The translations under genes and the position numbers were made by a program. This document shows, piece after piece, positions 21,901 through 33,250 of a DNA stretch of 64,000 nucleotides. How positions within the stretch are numbered: the first letter of the stretch is position 1; the number at the start of each line of letters is the position of its first letter. The notes beneath the pieces were generated by a model. The model had not been told where the DNA came from. It worked only from the letters and a program-made list of their open reading frames with translations, and did not search any database. Location: assembly GCA_009760855.2 (NCBI GenBank), contig WPIO01000028.1, forward strand, positions 2,622,501 to 2,686,500, given 5' to 3'. Source of the DNA: Cristatella mucedo (lineage: Eukaryota > Bryozoa > Phylactolaemata > Cristatellidae).

Positions 21901-24432
21901 CCCTCCTTTCTGCATCAAATATGAGGATCGTTCTAGCAGTTGTGAGTGATCCCAGCACCAGACAGCAGGTAGTACCTGCTTGAGCATGCTGGTGCCGAAC
22001 GGTGGGCGAACCCTTGCTTCTTGAATCTTCCTCTTTTGCATCTTCCTTTGCAGACCGTAGTATGCGCATGCGTGCGTGTGTATACGCTAAAGAGCTAAAC
22101 TAAACTCATCGAGCTTGGGGAAATGTGAATGCAATTTGAGGTTGAAGGCAGCCAGAAAAATTAGTTAGGCACTTCTCTCACGAAATGCTCCTTGCCGACC
22201 GCAGTCTTTCTTCGTTTGTGGACAGAGAGATAACCGTGGTTGGCATGAAGTCATCCATTACAACCACAGTCCAAAGCATTTGATGTTATGCTGGTATGAT
22301 CACGAGAAAAAAGTTGCAACGAGTATATGGTCAATCTTAAGAGCTCGCGATAATCTTTGTCAGACTCCACGAAAATTAAGAACATTTCTGCTTTCCGGCA
22401 TCTGTACTTTGCGTCGACGCATACTTTACGACAGTCTACTTTACAGCTTCTGTTGCAAACTGCGAGGTACGCTGAAGTATGCTCTCGTCTTGCACATCTT
22501 ACCACTGTCGTATTAGAAAGCCTACAGCTGTTCAAAACTGGGCAGCTAGGCTGGTCTATCGCGAACGTCGAGGCCGACACACTTCATCAGCAGTGGCTGC
22601 CTACTCAAGCAGTATTGCCTTCATGTCAATGTCATTCTGCTTGCTTTAAGGTTCCTTCACTGTTTTGCTCTGGCTTAAGTATCTAAAACACATTGCTCAG
22701 GTCTCAACCCGTACCGCACTATTCTCTGAATGTGGTAATGTTGCTGTGCCTCTAACCAACCTCACATACTCATCTAGACCGTGCCTTCAGTATATATACT
22801 GCCAAAGCCAGGAACTCATCTGCAGACTGACATCACGACATCCCCTGACTTTGGATGACTTTCGAATGAAGCTACAACCAGTCTGTCCCTTACAGCATTT
22901 GCTTCATCTATGTGAACTGTCCTTCATGTGCATGTGCGAGCTGTAGTGGGTAATATTAATATCTCACCAGCCAATATGAAAGAGATTTAGTTCTTGCAGG
23001 GTTCAATGAAAGGCATTATTATTGTCGCTTGGATTTATGCATTATTATCATTTCTATCTGCAAGTGAAACCTCACTTCGTCAGGGCTAAACGTGAGTGCC
23101 TTCAGCACCACCGATTCCAAATTTAATTTCCCAGAACGTGACACGTCACTTCGCGTGACACGTCATGTGCTCGGTCTTTCTTAGCTCTTCTTTTCTCACA
23201 GCAGTAAAAGTGTTCCTTTTATTGAAGCAGCAACATTATTAGCACGTCCAAAAATTTTGCTGTCACGTTACGATGCGAGTAGCAGAGGTGCTGCACCCCA
23301 GAGACATTTCTTCTCTGAGAACTACTGAGTGCTCACCGTGGTCGCAAACGATCGGGGTTCAAGCCACCAAAACCAGTGACACAATCACTCTCATCATTCC
23401 TTTCCTTCCTTCTCTAGAAGAGAAGCGAGTGCCTGTATTACACGAGCACGGTATAAGGTTACGATTTGGCTATATCGGCTGCCAGCGCCAGTGATACATT
23501 GGCACCTCGAAACATTGTTTTCTTTTCTACGAGACTTCATGCTGACTGCACAATGGTTCCATTCGTTCGCGTGCGTTCTGTCTGTGCAGAGCTTTACTCT
23601 TAACCGAGATTCGGAACAGCAATTCTTTGGATGCCCAATAGACCGTTTCCTAGCTGATTTGACAGAGAAGGCCTTCTGCCAGGCCTATTGAAAGTAATGT
23701 TTTAGTCGAAGCAAAATCTGGCCTTGCCGTTGCACCGATACGTCTCTTTTTGAGCGCCGGAATTGAAAATCCACTCGATAAACAGCCTGCCATTGTTGCT
23801 GCAGGTCGTCTGGTTGCTTGTCCAAGCTTCCCTGGTTGAGGACAAATAGTGTCCGACTCGATGTAATATTGCCTAAGGTGTCTATTTCTTTGGAAGGCAG
23901 CATTTATAAGTAGTGGCTTTGGAGTGCCTCGAGGTGACGATAGGTTTTACCTGGAACCGATGTAACACCATTAAGGCCGCTGATGAGGGATCCTTGTACG
24001 ATGCCTTGCAGCCTATCGCCTGGGTGCAGCATTGAACGATTGGTCTCAGTGTCGCTTTGAAATGGCAGTAGAGACGGTGCGCCAAGGCTCTTTTTTAACG
24101 AAGATAGGACATGCACGAGCGTAGTTAGATTGTTCAAAAACAGCTGTGAATGTGGATTCAAAGATGGCCATGTAGCTAGCGATAGCATCGATAACGCAAG
24201 CGCTCGTCAGAGCAGTGGGTAGTGCCAAACTCCAGAAGAAGTTAATCTTTTCGCTCTGCTTGAGCAAGCCGTCGCATGCTGTTCCAACAAACCGCCCGAC
24301 GGAAGTTTGACACCAGCTTGACTGTTGTAGGCCTTTGGTGTCCTCCAGCTGGCACTGTTTGCCATGGACGCATATTTCAACTTGACGTGGCTTGCCGGAG
24401 GCCCTGAACTCATAGCGTTGCCGTGCGCTTAA
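12824..24432 (+). CDS. MARVEL-domain four-transmembrane protein, gene B (complete, 4 exons)
   Basis: Join of 12824-12907, 17705-17881, 20266-20355 and 24331-24432; 150 aa, close to the size of MAL-type proteins. All three introns are phase 0 with consensus GT-AG ends. Predicted helices are at about residues 24-45, 54-75, 90-108 and 116-138, with a short loop between TM1 and TM2 and a 12-residue tail. This hydropathy and size fit the MARVEL fold (MAL, CMTM, plasmolipin; membrane-raft and vesicle proteins). The neighbours on both sides are paralogs with matching exon boundaries. The start is uncertain: in-frame ATGs occur at 12683, 12824 and 12860; 12824 is chosen as a compromise. A CpG island covers exon 1, suggesting broad or constitutive expression. 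The MARVEL call rests on topology and motif pattern, not on a database search. It could belong to a lineage-specific tetraspan family. Confidence 0.72.
13236..13725 (+). mobile_element. L2-like LINE, C-terminus and 3' UTR
   Basis: Encodes FGDRAF-SYAPKAWNSLPTCV-type ORF2 end remnants. The 3' UTR follows (agtgggtccctgtgattcg), then the tail gtaaagcgcctaggaagag and att repeats. It sits in gene B intron 1. Confidence 0.7.
14637..14684. repeat. (TTCG)n then (GA)n
   Basis: Five TTCG units are followed by gagagagagcgagagaga. This is simple sequence inside gene B intron 1. Confidence 0.85.
14985..15085 (+). mobile_element. L2-like LINE tail
   Basis: Very short 5'-truncated copy: tgcagcaaagtgtaaagtgc, gagggcgctttatcaag, then ctt/att repeats. 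Confidence 0.65.
15245..16055 (+). mobile_element. L2-like LINE, decayed ORF2 C-terminal half
   Basis: Runs from the region after the RT active site (CNLGVLVQNDLLLNNHV-type) to a diverged tail (gcataggaagagattcag, att repeats). Frames are broken many times. Confidence 0.6.
16070..16375 (+). mobile_element. L2-like LINE, 3' end
   Basis: Starts tcctgacatgaccacattta, contains the 3' UTR (tttagtgggtccctctgatt) and the tail gtaaagcgcctagaaagaga, and ends in att repeats. Confidence 0.75.
16380..17704. other. Intron 1 of gene B, no recognised element
   Basis: Unique-looking DNA leading up to exon 2. Long open frames on both strands (17128-17892 plus; 17373-17783 minus) lack domain motifs and are judged to be chance. 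Confidence 0.4.
17705..17881 (+). CDS. Gene B exon 2 (TM1-TM2)
   Basis: The acceptor is ttccttttgacag/CTT and the donor GTG/gtaagc; 59 codons, phase 0 at both ends. It encodes most of helix 1 (LFGTACIIVASIAVA), a short TYGYSEYP loop, helix 2 (VAVFLFFTELIWFLLYFF) and a basic turn, NKRFP. It corresponds to gene C exon 2, which is 66 codons. A 254-codon open frame overlapping it (17128-17892) is in a different frame and is treated as chance. Confidence 0.72.
18483..18530. repeat. (CT)n microsatellite
   Basis: tctctctctctctct tract in gene B intron 2. Confidence 0.8.
18770..19135. mobile_element. L2-like LINE pieces in opposite orientation
   Basis: 18770-18890 is sense and encodes GLPQGSVLGP then LADV, the RT motif before the active site. 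It abuts an antisense 3' UTR fragment (18890-19135), marked by atctctttctatg and acccactaaatgct. This is a rearranged or twin-primed copy. Confidence 0.6.
19210..19895 (+). mobile_element. L2-like LINE (variant), with nested tail
   Basis: Encodes SLHSLAPASLSELIAP and later DLVSFKSLLKKRLL, with the tail gctgaactatcaagcaccta and att repeats. It is interrupted at about 19440-19530 by an antisense L2 tail. Confidence 0.65.
19440..19530 (-). mobile_element. Nested antisense L2-like tail (~90 bp)
   Basis: aataataatgcacttgataa, ctcagagaactcaatctctt and tgctgcaaaggga are the reverse complement of the standard tail. The host LINE coding continues on each side. No clear target duplication. Confidence 0.6.
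20266..20355 (+). CDS. Gene B exon 3 (TM3)
   Basis: Thirty codons between a long pyrimidine-tract acceptor (tttttgtttttctag/ATT) and donor GTG/gtaagc. It starts ILTYHVVCTVLYYAAVIVIS, a membrane helix, and ends SGGAFANAYV. The YHV motif near its start recurs at the same position in gene C exon 3 (LCFYHVAWAG), showing that the two exons are homologous. Confidence 0.72.
20505..20672 (+). mobile_element. SINE S1 (tRNA-derived)
   Basis: A-box-like ggtaaggcggttg, B-box-like gtgggttcgattcctg, and the tail agccgtaaaggctcttctg and ttaatcagctagta. It lies in gene B intron 3. Confidence 0.75.
20765..21840 (-). mobile_element. L2-like LINE, C-terminal ORF2 and 3' end, interrupted
   Basis: Antisense copy. 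The reverse strand at 21293-21565 reads LVHAFVTSRLDFCSSLLAGL and LQLVQNSAARLV, the conserved post-RT region of L2/CR1 LINEs. It is interrupted by an inserted sense tail (21546-21741), and the older copy resumes at 21742. Confidence 0.75.
21546..21741 (+). mobile_element. Nested L2-like LINE 3' end with TAGGCA target duplication
   Basis: Sense 3' UTR and tail inserted into an antisense LINE. TAGGCA flanks it at 21540-21545 and 21742-21747; the uninterrupted relative near 63600 has it once. It carries an internal 40-bp tandem duplication (21549-21628). Confidence 0.7.
22380..23030 (+). mobile_element. Decayed L2-like LINE, ORF2 C-terminal half
   Basis: Weak but ordered similarity to the SRLDYCNSLL / LQLVQNSAARLV / LADLHWLP region, ending in agagatttagttcttgcagg and a short att run. 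Frames are broken. Confidence 0.5.
23040..24330. other. Intron 3 of gene B, no recognised element
   Basis: Minus-strand frames at 23904-24468 (up to 140 codons) overlap exon 4 antisense and carry no motif. Confidence 0.4.
24331..24432 (+). CDS. Gene B exon 4 (TM4 and stop)
   Basis: The acceptor is gactgttgtag/GCC; 33 codons plus stop TAA at 24430-24432. It begins AFGVLQLALFAMDAYFN, helix 4, and then a short Gly-Pro tail ending LIALPCA. It is 28/32 identical to the gene A terminal exon. An N-x-T sequon (NLT here, NVT in A) is conserved, but in the usual MARVEL topology it would sit near the cytosolic side, so glycosylation is doubtful. Confidence 0.75.
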   Translation, partial: AFGVLQLALFAMDAYFNLTWLAGGPELIALPCA

Positions 24433-24631
24433 GTTCACCGGAAGCAATAGCGATCCAACTACGAGCAAGCCTCTGCCAAATGCTCGTCAAGCACGAGCGG
24501 TCAAATGCTTTCAAAGCCAGACTACTCAGGTGCTGAGTTGTGCTCCTGCCCACCAGAATTGTGGACCAATTGTAGATATATGCTAAAGCAAGGCTCCAGG
24601 AAAGTTTCTATCGTGATGTCAAATTTTATTA

Positions 24632-24790
24632 CGGTTTTTCACTAGAAATGCAATGCTTGCTTAACCATTCGAGTTAGCAATAAAACCGAAGCTACTGCGC
24701 TATGACGCATTGACGTCTATGCATCCAAATCACATCTAAAAACGAGTACTGACAAAGCAGCCTTCTGCAAGCAAGTTATGTTAACCTGTA
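24632..24790. repeat. Duplicated segment 1 (gene B 3' UTR region)
   Basis: Shares gcttaaccattcgag, gcaataaa, gcgtctatgcatc-type and tactgacaaagcagcc blocks in order with 27966-28110. Confidence 0.65.
24679..24684 (+). terminator. Candidate poly(A) signal of gene B
   Basis: AATAAA lies about 250 bases after the stop, a spacing similar to that in gene A. A second one (aaataaaac) occurs near 24826. The sequence around the first is partly duplicated near 28010. Confidence 0.4.
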
Positions 24791-25159
24791 TTGTGAACTG
24801 GATGTTAAAGAGAATAGGTAGGGCAAATAAAACAATGACGCCTTTGTATTCTTTTTGGCAGAGGCGCCACTAGACTTACGCAAATCTTCCCGTTTCGCAT
24901 TGTGCATGGCAGATCAAGAGAACTTACAATCCGAAAGTAAGGACGTTCATTTATACTGAATTATAAGGTTCTATCGACCAAAAAGTTGTAGAAATCGAGG
25001 AGCCCTATTTGGATCTGATGACCTTGTCAACAGAGTGAGAACACTTTTGCTATCAACCAGAAGAATCCTAGTTTGTCGCTTATTGTTATTATTTAAGGTT
25101 GTCTTTTCACTAAAGTTGAGGTTTGCATTCCTTCATAAATCTGAGATGCCTGCCTTCGG

Positions 25160-26425
25160 TTAAACGTGAAGAAATTATTTCTTCAGGGCCCTGTGCTTGT
25201 TCCCATTCTCTTCACGGCTTACACTCTCCTCCTTGCTGATGTGATTGCCATGCACAATCTAGGCATTCACTTCTATGCAGATGACACTCAATTGTACCTT
25301 TGCTTTGATCCCTGTGATTCGTCCTTTATGCGCTTATGTGTGCTGGCACAGTGCATGCTGCCACTAACCACACTTTCATGCTGACCCTGGTCACCCTAAA
25401 CATGTTATGCATGTTGTTTATCGAGCATGATACCACTCGCCATTAGATCGTGTTTTCTTTGTAGCAAATGTAAAGCGCCTAGAAAGAGGCTGAGTTCTCT
25501 GAGGGCGCTTTATCAAGTGTATTATTATTATTATTATTATTATTGTCTGCTCATGGAGGGTCGTGCCATTGCTAAGCCGGAGTATTGCCCAGCTGTCCAA
25601 CACGTCAAATTCTCTCAACTCCCTTGCTGCAAGTATTGATGACATCAGCACATAGATGGCAGCAAACTTTTTTCAATTGGATGATGATACAATCAACTTA
25701 GTAGTTATGGGCAAACCAAGTCTGATTCAGAAATTGGAAAACCTAATACTCAAAATTGGCTCTGTCCATCATATGTCCTGTTGAATCTGGACGAAATATC
25801 CAGGTGTCCTGTTCCAAAGTGACCTTTCATTAGACGACCACGTCAGCTTCGCAGTCAAGTCTGCCTACTTTCAGCTACATAACATTGGTACAAATTCGTA
25901 CTTGTTTAGACAGTGATACCACTGCTAGATTGGTCCATGCATTTGTGACATCCCGTCTTGACTACTGTAACTCGCTGTTTGCTGGTCTACCGGCCTGTGT
26001 AATCAGGCGCTTACAGCTTGTGCAAAACTCTGCAGCTAGGCTAGTCCGTCATGAGCGTCGAAGTTTCCACATCACATCTCTTCTCGCCGACATGTACTGG
26101 CTAACAGCCAAGCAACGCATCGATTTCATGGTTTGGTCACTCACTTTCAGGTCTCTTCATTCTTTGTCTCAAGTCTACCTATCAGCTCTACTCCTCCAGC
26201 AGGCTCAGCGTCGTACCACTTGCTTTTCGGAATGTAATTTTTTACCTATATCACTCATGAACCTCAAACCCTTTGGAGGATGTGCCTTAAGTTCGTATGC
26301 TCCCAAAGCCTGGAACTTACTTCTGACTTGCGTCATGACATCTCCTGAATTGACCACATTTAAAAAGAAACTAACAACGCATCTATTTATCACAGCATTT
26401 AGTGGGTCCACATGATTCATCTGCG
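25160..26425 (+). mobile_element. L2-like LINE, RT and C-terminus, interrupted
   Basis: Encodes [10 protein letters not shown] then [13 protein letters not shown], the RT catalytic YADD box. After an insertion it continues through SNSLNSLAASIDDI, TSRLDYCNSLFAGL and LQLVQNSAARLV to the end of ORF2, where 26000-26400 is nearly open. The 3' tail is missing. Not functional. Confidence 0.75.
25308..25585 (+). mobile_element. Nested L2-like 3' end
   Basis: 3' UTR and tail (gtaaagcgcctagaaagagg, att repeats to ~25541), plus about 45 unmatched bases, inserted after the [13 protein letters not shown] codons of the host LINE. Confidence 0.65.
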
Positions 26426-26429
26426 AAAG

Positions 26430-27340
26430 AGCTTAAAAAACTTGACACACGAATTTTTTACTCTTAAGGCTCTCAAAAATGAAATGCTGTTCCAAAGTGT
26501 TATACTTGGACCTGTCTTATCTATTAGTAAATTGTATATTGCTATAGAATTTAATAAGGATCGTTAGTGCTATCAACCTCATCTCTGAAAACTCTCAGCT
26601 AGGCCAAGATCAAGGACAACGATAGGTTGATGAATTTCCTTGATGCAAAATCCGGCTGGTACTGTCAGGTCGCCTCTGGCCACTTCAGTTTTCTCTGCAA
26701 AGTGTGAATCGGAGACATTTTTAGAAATCAGAAGATGCAGCCGGTGGCTGAAGAAAACACCGTGCCTCTGAAACGTCTAGGTTTATAAGACAGCTTATAT
26801 GGTGCTGTTATTGTTTTGATGAAATTGATTTGATTCTATGTATATCGCCACTGCCATCATATGATAGCTGGACTTGTTCCACAGATCTGGCTTTTTCTTA
26901 GGCAGCACGGCCCCGAACGGACTGCTGACCGTAGTAGTTGTTGTTCAGAAAGTCGGCTTCAACGGCAGCATCGTAGTTACGAATATATTTTTTCGCACGA
27001 GAAAAAGAGCATCTTGGTAATCAGCTGAGTGCTTACGGATTTAAAGGAATTTTAGTGCTCCAAGTTATCTTAGCTTCACAAAATTGCCTCCCAAAAATTC
27101 AGATCTGTTTAGTTCTCTAGGAGTTTGAACGAGAGCCCTAAAGCCAAAAGACCTCATGATGACTTGCAGACTGAGAAGGTCGACGGTCGTAAGTAGAGAG
27201 CTAGGATGGAAAGCGCACACAGAACGACATGTAGAAGCAGGTGCTATTTTCTTACAACCTGCGAATGATCGGAAGTAAAGGGTAGCAGCTGCATTTCTTC
27301 GATTATAGCTTGGGTTGAAGAATACACTGGTATCCTTAAA
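26430..27340. other. Intergenic, no recognised feature
   Basis: No supported gene. The minus-strand frame 27065-27364 has no motif. Confidence 0.35.
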
Positions 27341-27342
27341 AA

Positions 27343-27515
27343 ATGCCGAGCTGGTTTGGCCCATAGGTTAAGGTGTTCGCCCCGACCGAGGTCTAAGTGA
27401 ACGTATTCGATGACCGAATCGTGGGCTCGAGCACAGTCGCGTATGAGAGGCGTCTGAATAAAGATCAAGTTCTCCCGGAGTGCTAAAAATGAATTATATT
27501 TTTTATATGCAGTTA
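27343..27515 (+). mobile_element. SINE S2 (tRNA-derived head, L2-like tail)
   Basis: The head tgccgagctggtttggccc, ggttaaggtgttcgccccga and cgtgggctcgagcac resembles a tRNA A/B-box pair. The tail ggcgtctgaataaagatcaa resembles the L2-like LINE 3' end. Confidence 0.65.
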
Positions 27516-27774
27516 GTTTTCTGAAAGTGCACAGGAAGAAAGTGCATACATTCCGTTAGAGTTGGAGGTCACTGGTGGCCGCCCAGCCATCAGTGTATGT
27601 AGAGGTGCAATTGAGATAATATAGTATAGAGCAGATAGTATTCATAGGTATGAACCCGATATTCGTGGAGTTCTAGATAACTTAGCTCTATTGTTTTTTC
27701 GTATGCTTAAAAGGCAGGTTTCCAACACGATGTCAAGTTCTACTACTGCTGCTGCTGCTCCTGCTACTGCTAAT

Positions 27775-27965
27775 AGTATATTTGATATTTCGCTCACTGG
27801 GAACTCGATCTCTTTCTAGGAGCTTTAGAATTGCTGCAAAGGAAGCACGATCGAGTGCCTAGTGGTAGCGTGCTCAATAAAAAACAAGAAAAACAAGGGT
27901 TAGGGTGACATGCACAAGGTCAGCATTCAGATATGGTTAGTGGCAGCACGCACAGTGTCAGCAAT
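27775..27965 (-). mobile_element. L2-like LINE 3' end
   Basis: Antisense. Contains gaactcgatctctttctagg, tgctgcaaaggaagcacgat and the 3' UTR up to cacagtgtcag. Confidence 0.7.
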
Positions 27966-28110
27966 GCTTTGTCACTGGAAATGTGTTGTTTGCTTAACCA
28001 CTCGAGTGAGCAATAAATCAAAACCACTGCACCGTGCGAGCATAGGCGTCTATGCATCTATGAGACAGCACTCAATGCCTACTGACAAAGCAGCCGCGAG
28101 TTTTGCTCAA
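27966..28110. repeat. Duplicated segment 2 (copy of gene B 3' UTR region)
   Basis: Second copy of the 24632-24790 block, including the AATAAA, directly abutting an antisense LINE tail. Confidence 0.65.
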
Positions 28111-29490
28111 GCCGATTGTATTCTCATCTTATCGATCTCATTTGCCTAATTTGATTTAGTACAGAATTGAGCGTTCGCACCCTCTGTTCTGTAAATCTCC
28201 TTTGCATGAGCTTTCGCAAGGAAACCTAAGACCGGGCAGATTATCGTGGCTTGCAAACATCGACTGCCGTATCTACAGTTGACTTCTCACTGGATACATA
28301 CAGGGAGTGAATACAACCGTACCTACTTCAAAACCGGTTATGATGGCCATCAACTCAGCGTGAGCATGCTGAACAAATATTTTCTTTTCAATAGATATCA
28401 AAATAAATTCACAGAGCTCTTTTTTGGTATGAAGATGTTTTCCAATGCAACTAACGTTGGAATTTGTGAAGCATAATTTACATAAACCAGTTTAACTCGT
28501 CAAACCATAAAGTTCAGCTTGTGATAGCAGTATAGCTGCATGTGAGTTTGAATATTGGTCGCAGTTGTCGTTTTTAAATCTAACGGTGTGCGATTTTCAC
28601 GAGACGTGGTCAGCATTTAAACAAAAACAGTTGGCTTGGAAGGATCACCTACAGTGGCAAGTGTGCTCAAATGGGTTAGCAGGAAAGCCAGTACGCTCTG
28701 CTGCACAGACGGGATACCTACAGTGGCCAATGTACGCAGCTAGCTTAAAAGAAACGCCCAATGAAGCCAGTGGGCTTCTTGAAAATGTACTCTGAAGCTA
28801 GGGTGGTCTTAGCGCACGAATTTTCTCGACTGAGCCTACCGATCAGGCGCGAACATTCTGCTACCTCTGCAAGAATATTTAGCTAATTCATTGTACAACG
28901 ATAACGCGGCGTAACTTACTTCAATGACCAAAAACGTTGTGAACAACGATTGAGTGTGAAAAACTAGTGTGCTCCGACATAACGTTACCGGTTTGAGCGA
29001 AGGTAAGAACCTTCATTCGTTTACCTAATTTAAAAAGGCTTTATGTTGCCAAAAGGTAAGGACAGGGGACTGCGAGTGTAAAAAAAACATCAACATAGTT
29101 GCATCGGCTTTAAAGCTCTTTTGATGCGTTTCAGAGATGAATAAATGGTCAAAAGTTTGGTTTTGGAATGTGTGCTATTGAGTAGTTGAACTTGGCAGAA
29201 AGTCTCTCAAGTTCGGCAGAAAGTCTCTCAAGTTCTAATATTATTGATCAAACAAACAATTACAAGCAACGGAAATCAGTGTAAAGTGTACTTCTTGGGA
29301 AACTAGGGTTTAGCCAATGAAGACTTAAAACTGTGTTCATTTATAATCATATGCAAAGAAGGCATGCTTACATCCCCTTACTAAAGAATAAATACTCGCA
29401 TTTTTTTTAGAGCGAAGGAGTGAGATAATTATCTTATCCAGTAGCTCTCTCACTCACCAGTTATAATTATCGAGGGAGAGTTCGAGAACC
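28111..29490. other. Intergenic, no recognised feature
   Basis: Only short frames. A 22-bp direct duplication (ggcagaaagtctctcaagtt) lies at about 29193-29236. Confidence 0.4.
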
Positions 29491-30019
<529 letters not shown>

Positions 30020-31145
30020 CTGAGAGAGATAAAGTTCGGGATAGAGCCAGAGAATGAGAGCGAGAGGGTTCATGCGAGTCGAGGAGAGGGTGTGCCAAGA
30101 GAACGTGGCCAAGAGATCTGCAAAATGCTATGTCCGAGAGGTTGCTCGATCTGTGGTATGTCGTGTTTGTTTTGAAAAGTGCAGAGTAGATACCGTTTCG
30201 TATCGTGAACTCGCTCTTACTCTAGAAAAATTCAAGTTTCCCCCATGTATTTACAGCAGCATTAGAAAACAAATTGCCTGTGCTATTAAGCAAGTGGTTT
30301 CTGTGCTCGGCTGCTTTGCGCAGTCGACAAAAACGGCTGGGCTACAATGATTGTACCAATTTCCTCGATGCTCTACTGACTTGTCATATTTCATGGAGCT
30401 TTCTTCTGGTGGGTTTAATTACTTTGGTTTCTAGTAGCGGCAGCGGGAATACAATTATGTAGATATTATAGTCAGAAAGATTACAGGATCTCGTCGGTTG
30501 AGAGGAATCGTAGTTTAAACGTAGTGTGGTATGTTCTTCGTCGTTGGACTTGGGTAACTAGATGGCGGCTTGTAAGATTACATCCCTCAGATTTTTAAAA
30601 GTCCAATAGCATTTTCTCACACCATCTTAGGCTGGCCTTTGCTTATGAGCACTTCTTTTTATAAGCTTGTTTTCACTAACCCATGATTTTAATATTTAGC
30701 GTTAGATAGTAAAACGGGGTGTAGTGCAATCAATGCCGAGCCATTCTAAGCACAACATATTGTGGTCAGAAATTGAAGTAAAATTAGCCTACATTCCCTT
30801 GTATCTCGCTACGTTACTCTGCCGAACTCGAGAACTAAGCTGGCATTAAGCCAGAGTTTTCCATGGCACGACTTAGCTTGAAAATCTGTTGGTGCAAGAA
30901 TGAGGTTAGTGAGGAACTGAAGCAGAAAAGCTGTTTTAATGCTTGCGGCGAAGATAGAAGACGTACGGAGATCAGGGAACAACTCGAAGACTTTATGACG
31001 TTTTGCTGAAGTGAAACTAGTTTTGTGGGCGGCGGACTATGACTACTCCCCCTGGTCTTGTCTGCAGTCCAACGTACCATGAGCAGTCATTATGCTATAG
31101 AGACCGCATTTACTAACTCTCCATTTATGGAAGTCACTGGGTGAT
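30020..31145. other. Intergenic, no recognised feature
   Basis: A 98-codon + frame (30054-30350) has no recognisable domain. Confidence 0.35.
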
Positions 31146-31146
31146 G

Positions 31147-31300
31147 TGACGGGTCTTAGCCTAGTGGTAAGGCGCTCACTCTTCAAAGCCCAGGTGTGGG
31201 TTTGAATCCTGCAGAAGGCACTATTTTATTGCCCAGTGCAAGAGATGAAGACTGCCATTAGGACTAAAAATAAAGCTGTTAAATCCGCTATTCTTTAATT
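31147..31300 (+). mobile_element. SINE S1-like (diverged)
   Basis: agcctagtggtaaggcgctc, ggtttgaatcctgcag, and a tail with aaagctgttaaatcc. More diverged from the other S1 copies. Confidence 0.6.
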
Positions 31301-31921
31301 TACTTTTACTTCTTAACTAGTTTACAAGAGTTGAGTACAATCTATCTAGTAATGTCTCAACAACTGAACCAAATAACAAATTATTCGGGTTAAAAATGAT
31401 TTCCTTGGTGATACGATAGTTTTAATTAAATTTTGGTCACGAATGCCATTATTAGGATGTTCAGGTTTCATACTCGGGCCGCTCTTTTAGGTAATTTTAA
31501 TTCAGATTCAAAGGATGCATGACACAGAGCATCTAGAAAACCCAGTTGATTGTCAAATATAATCTGCTAACAGTACCTGAGGAGCTTACTTATTGCTCAG
31601 CGTACCACATAACAACGTTAAAGACGCACGAAAAAAAATGCTCAGCTGCCAACTTGAGCAATAGATCTGGAGTCTCAAATGGCTTGCAACTGATCAGTAA
31701 GTTTTCCAAATGCACTAAATAAAAGTACAGTTATCGCTTATATTAAAGCGCAAACAAGCTCGTATTGGAGTGTGCGCTGCTAAAATATTTTCATGTGAAC
31801 AGTTAGCGTTGAATCGAAGAAAATTCGGTACCCTAAATCAGTCAGAGTATGAGTGTCGAAATATTCTTTAGTAAATATTCTTAATAAATATAAATTTAAA
31901 TAAATATATTCTTTAGTGGCT

Positions 31922-31923
<2 letters not shown>

Positions 31924-31986
<63 letters not shown>
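31924..31986. repeat. (GA)n microsatellite
   Basis: Uninterrupted GA tract of about 60 bases. Surrounding DNA from 31300 to 32700 shows nothing further. Confidence 0.95.
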
Positions 31987-31988
<2 letters not shown>

Positions 31989-32703
31989 CAAAATACCTGA
32001 AGACGTTTGGCTGTATCCATTGCCAGCAGGGAGCCACCGAAGATCCTTCACAAAGAAGATTACGTGGCATAATTTACTGCAGTTAAAGACCTACACAGCT
32101 CTAATATAGTTAGGGCACGATTTCAGGATTTCTTTTAGGAAACCCTTCATTAACAAAATTTTGTTAGTCTTATGTAGAGAGAACCGGGGGCTAGTTAGAT
32201 CCCTAAAAAGCCATCGTGGTTAGGCGACCAGAATTTTAGAGAGAAAGATTATATAACGAATGACCATCGGAGCAAGGACATTCAATCTAATTTACCAAGA
32301 TTGGTCATGAAAGACAGTACCTTGATTGCGAGGAACAGACGGCGGGAGCACTACCAATTTAAATAGCGAATTCCACAATTTATTTAACATTGCCTATTGG
32401 GAATAGTTAGTTTTCTTATATTTTATTTTTTTTTGACTTGCAAAAAGGCTTGAAATCTGAAAGAGAGGCACTGATTTCTAAAACGCCGCAGCCGACTTTG
32501 AGGGTTCGCTGATGAATTCTGCTGGGTGCTCGACCTTCACTAAGTGTAGCCGATGCTGCGGATCTGAATTACTTCGAGGGGGTGCTACATGGACGGTGAA
32601 TACAGACTACAAAGAGCAGATCAATTTAGAACTCCACAAGCGGCGAGAGCAGATCCAATAAGCAACTAGGAGGGGACTTGGGCATACAGGCAAAATTTGA
32701 ACA

Positions 32704-33250
32704 AGCCACGTCCGAATCTCATCCAGCAGGTACGCCACCAACCGGCTACGTCCGAGCCTCATCCAGCAGGTACGCTACCAACCAGTTCTTCCACTTACCC
32801 ACAAGGTCAGCCACGGCTTGCCTCCTCTATACCTAGCTGAACTGCTGCACCAGTTTCAGTCTCTTCTTAGGTCTAGTATGGAGAATATATTAGCTGTTCC
32901 ATTCATCGGCTTACAGACCATTGGCGACAGAAGCGTTTGCTCTGCAGGTCCTAGATTGTGGAACTCACCTCTGCAATTCTTACACACCGCCAACTACTCT
33001 CCTGCGAACGACTATCACACATCCTTTACTGCCGTCCTGAGCTGTTAGTTCATGTTACTCACTACTTCAACTGCTCTCCTGACTCTGCTATGCTTCCCAG
33101 CTTCTCATTGTTGCGTGAGATGAAGTCTGTTAGCTACCGAATGTGTACCAAAAGACGCTTAGGCTGTGAGTGCACTATACAGCTCTCCTGTGTAAAACCC
33201 ACACAGTCTTCTTAGCTTTGTGGAGTTAGAGGAGGAGATACAGAATATAA
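32704..33250 (+). mobile_element. Second LINE family, C-terminus and 3' end
   Basis: Encodes LYLAELLHQFQ, then IGDRSVCSAGPRLWNSPL, typical of the CR1/L2 ORF2 C-terminus. The 3' end motif ggctgtgagtgcactatac follows. A 40-bp tandem duplication (tccgaatctcatccagcagg) precedes it at 32706-32785. Confidence 0.65.
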
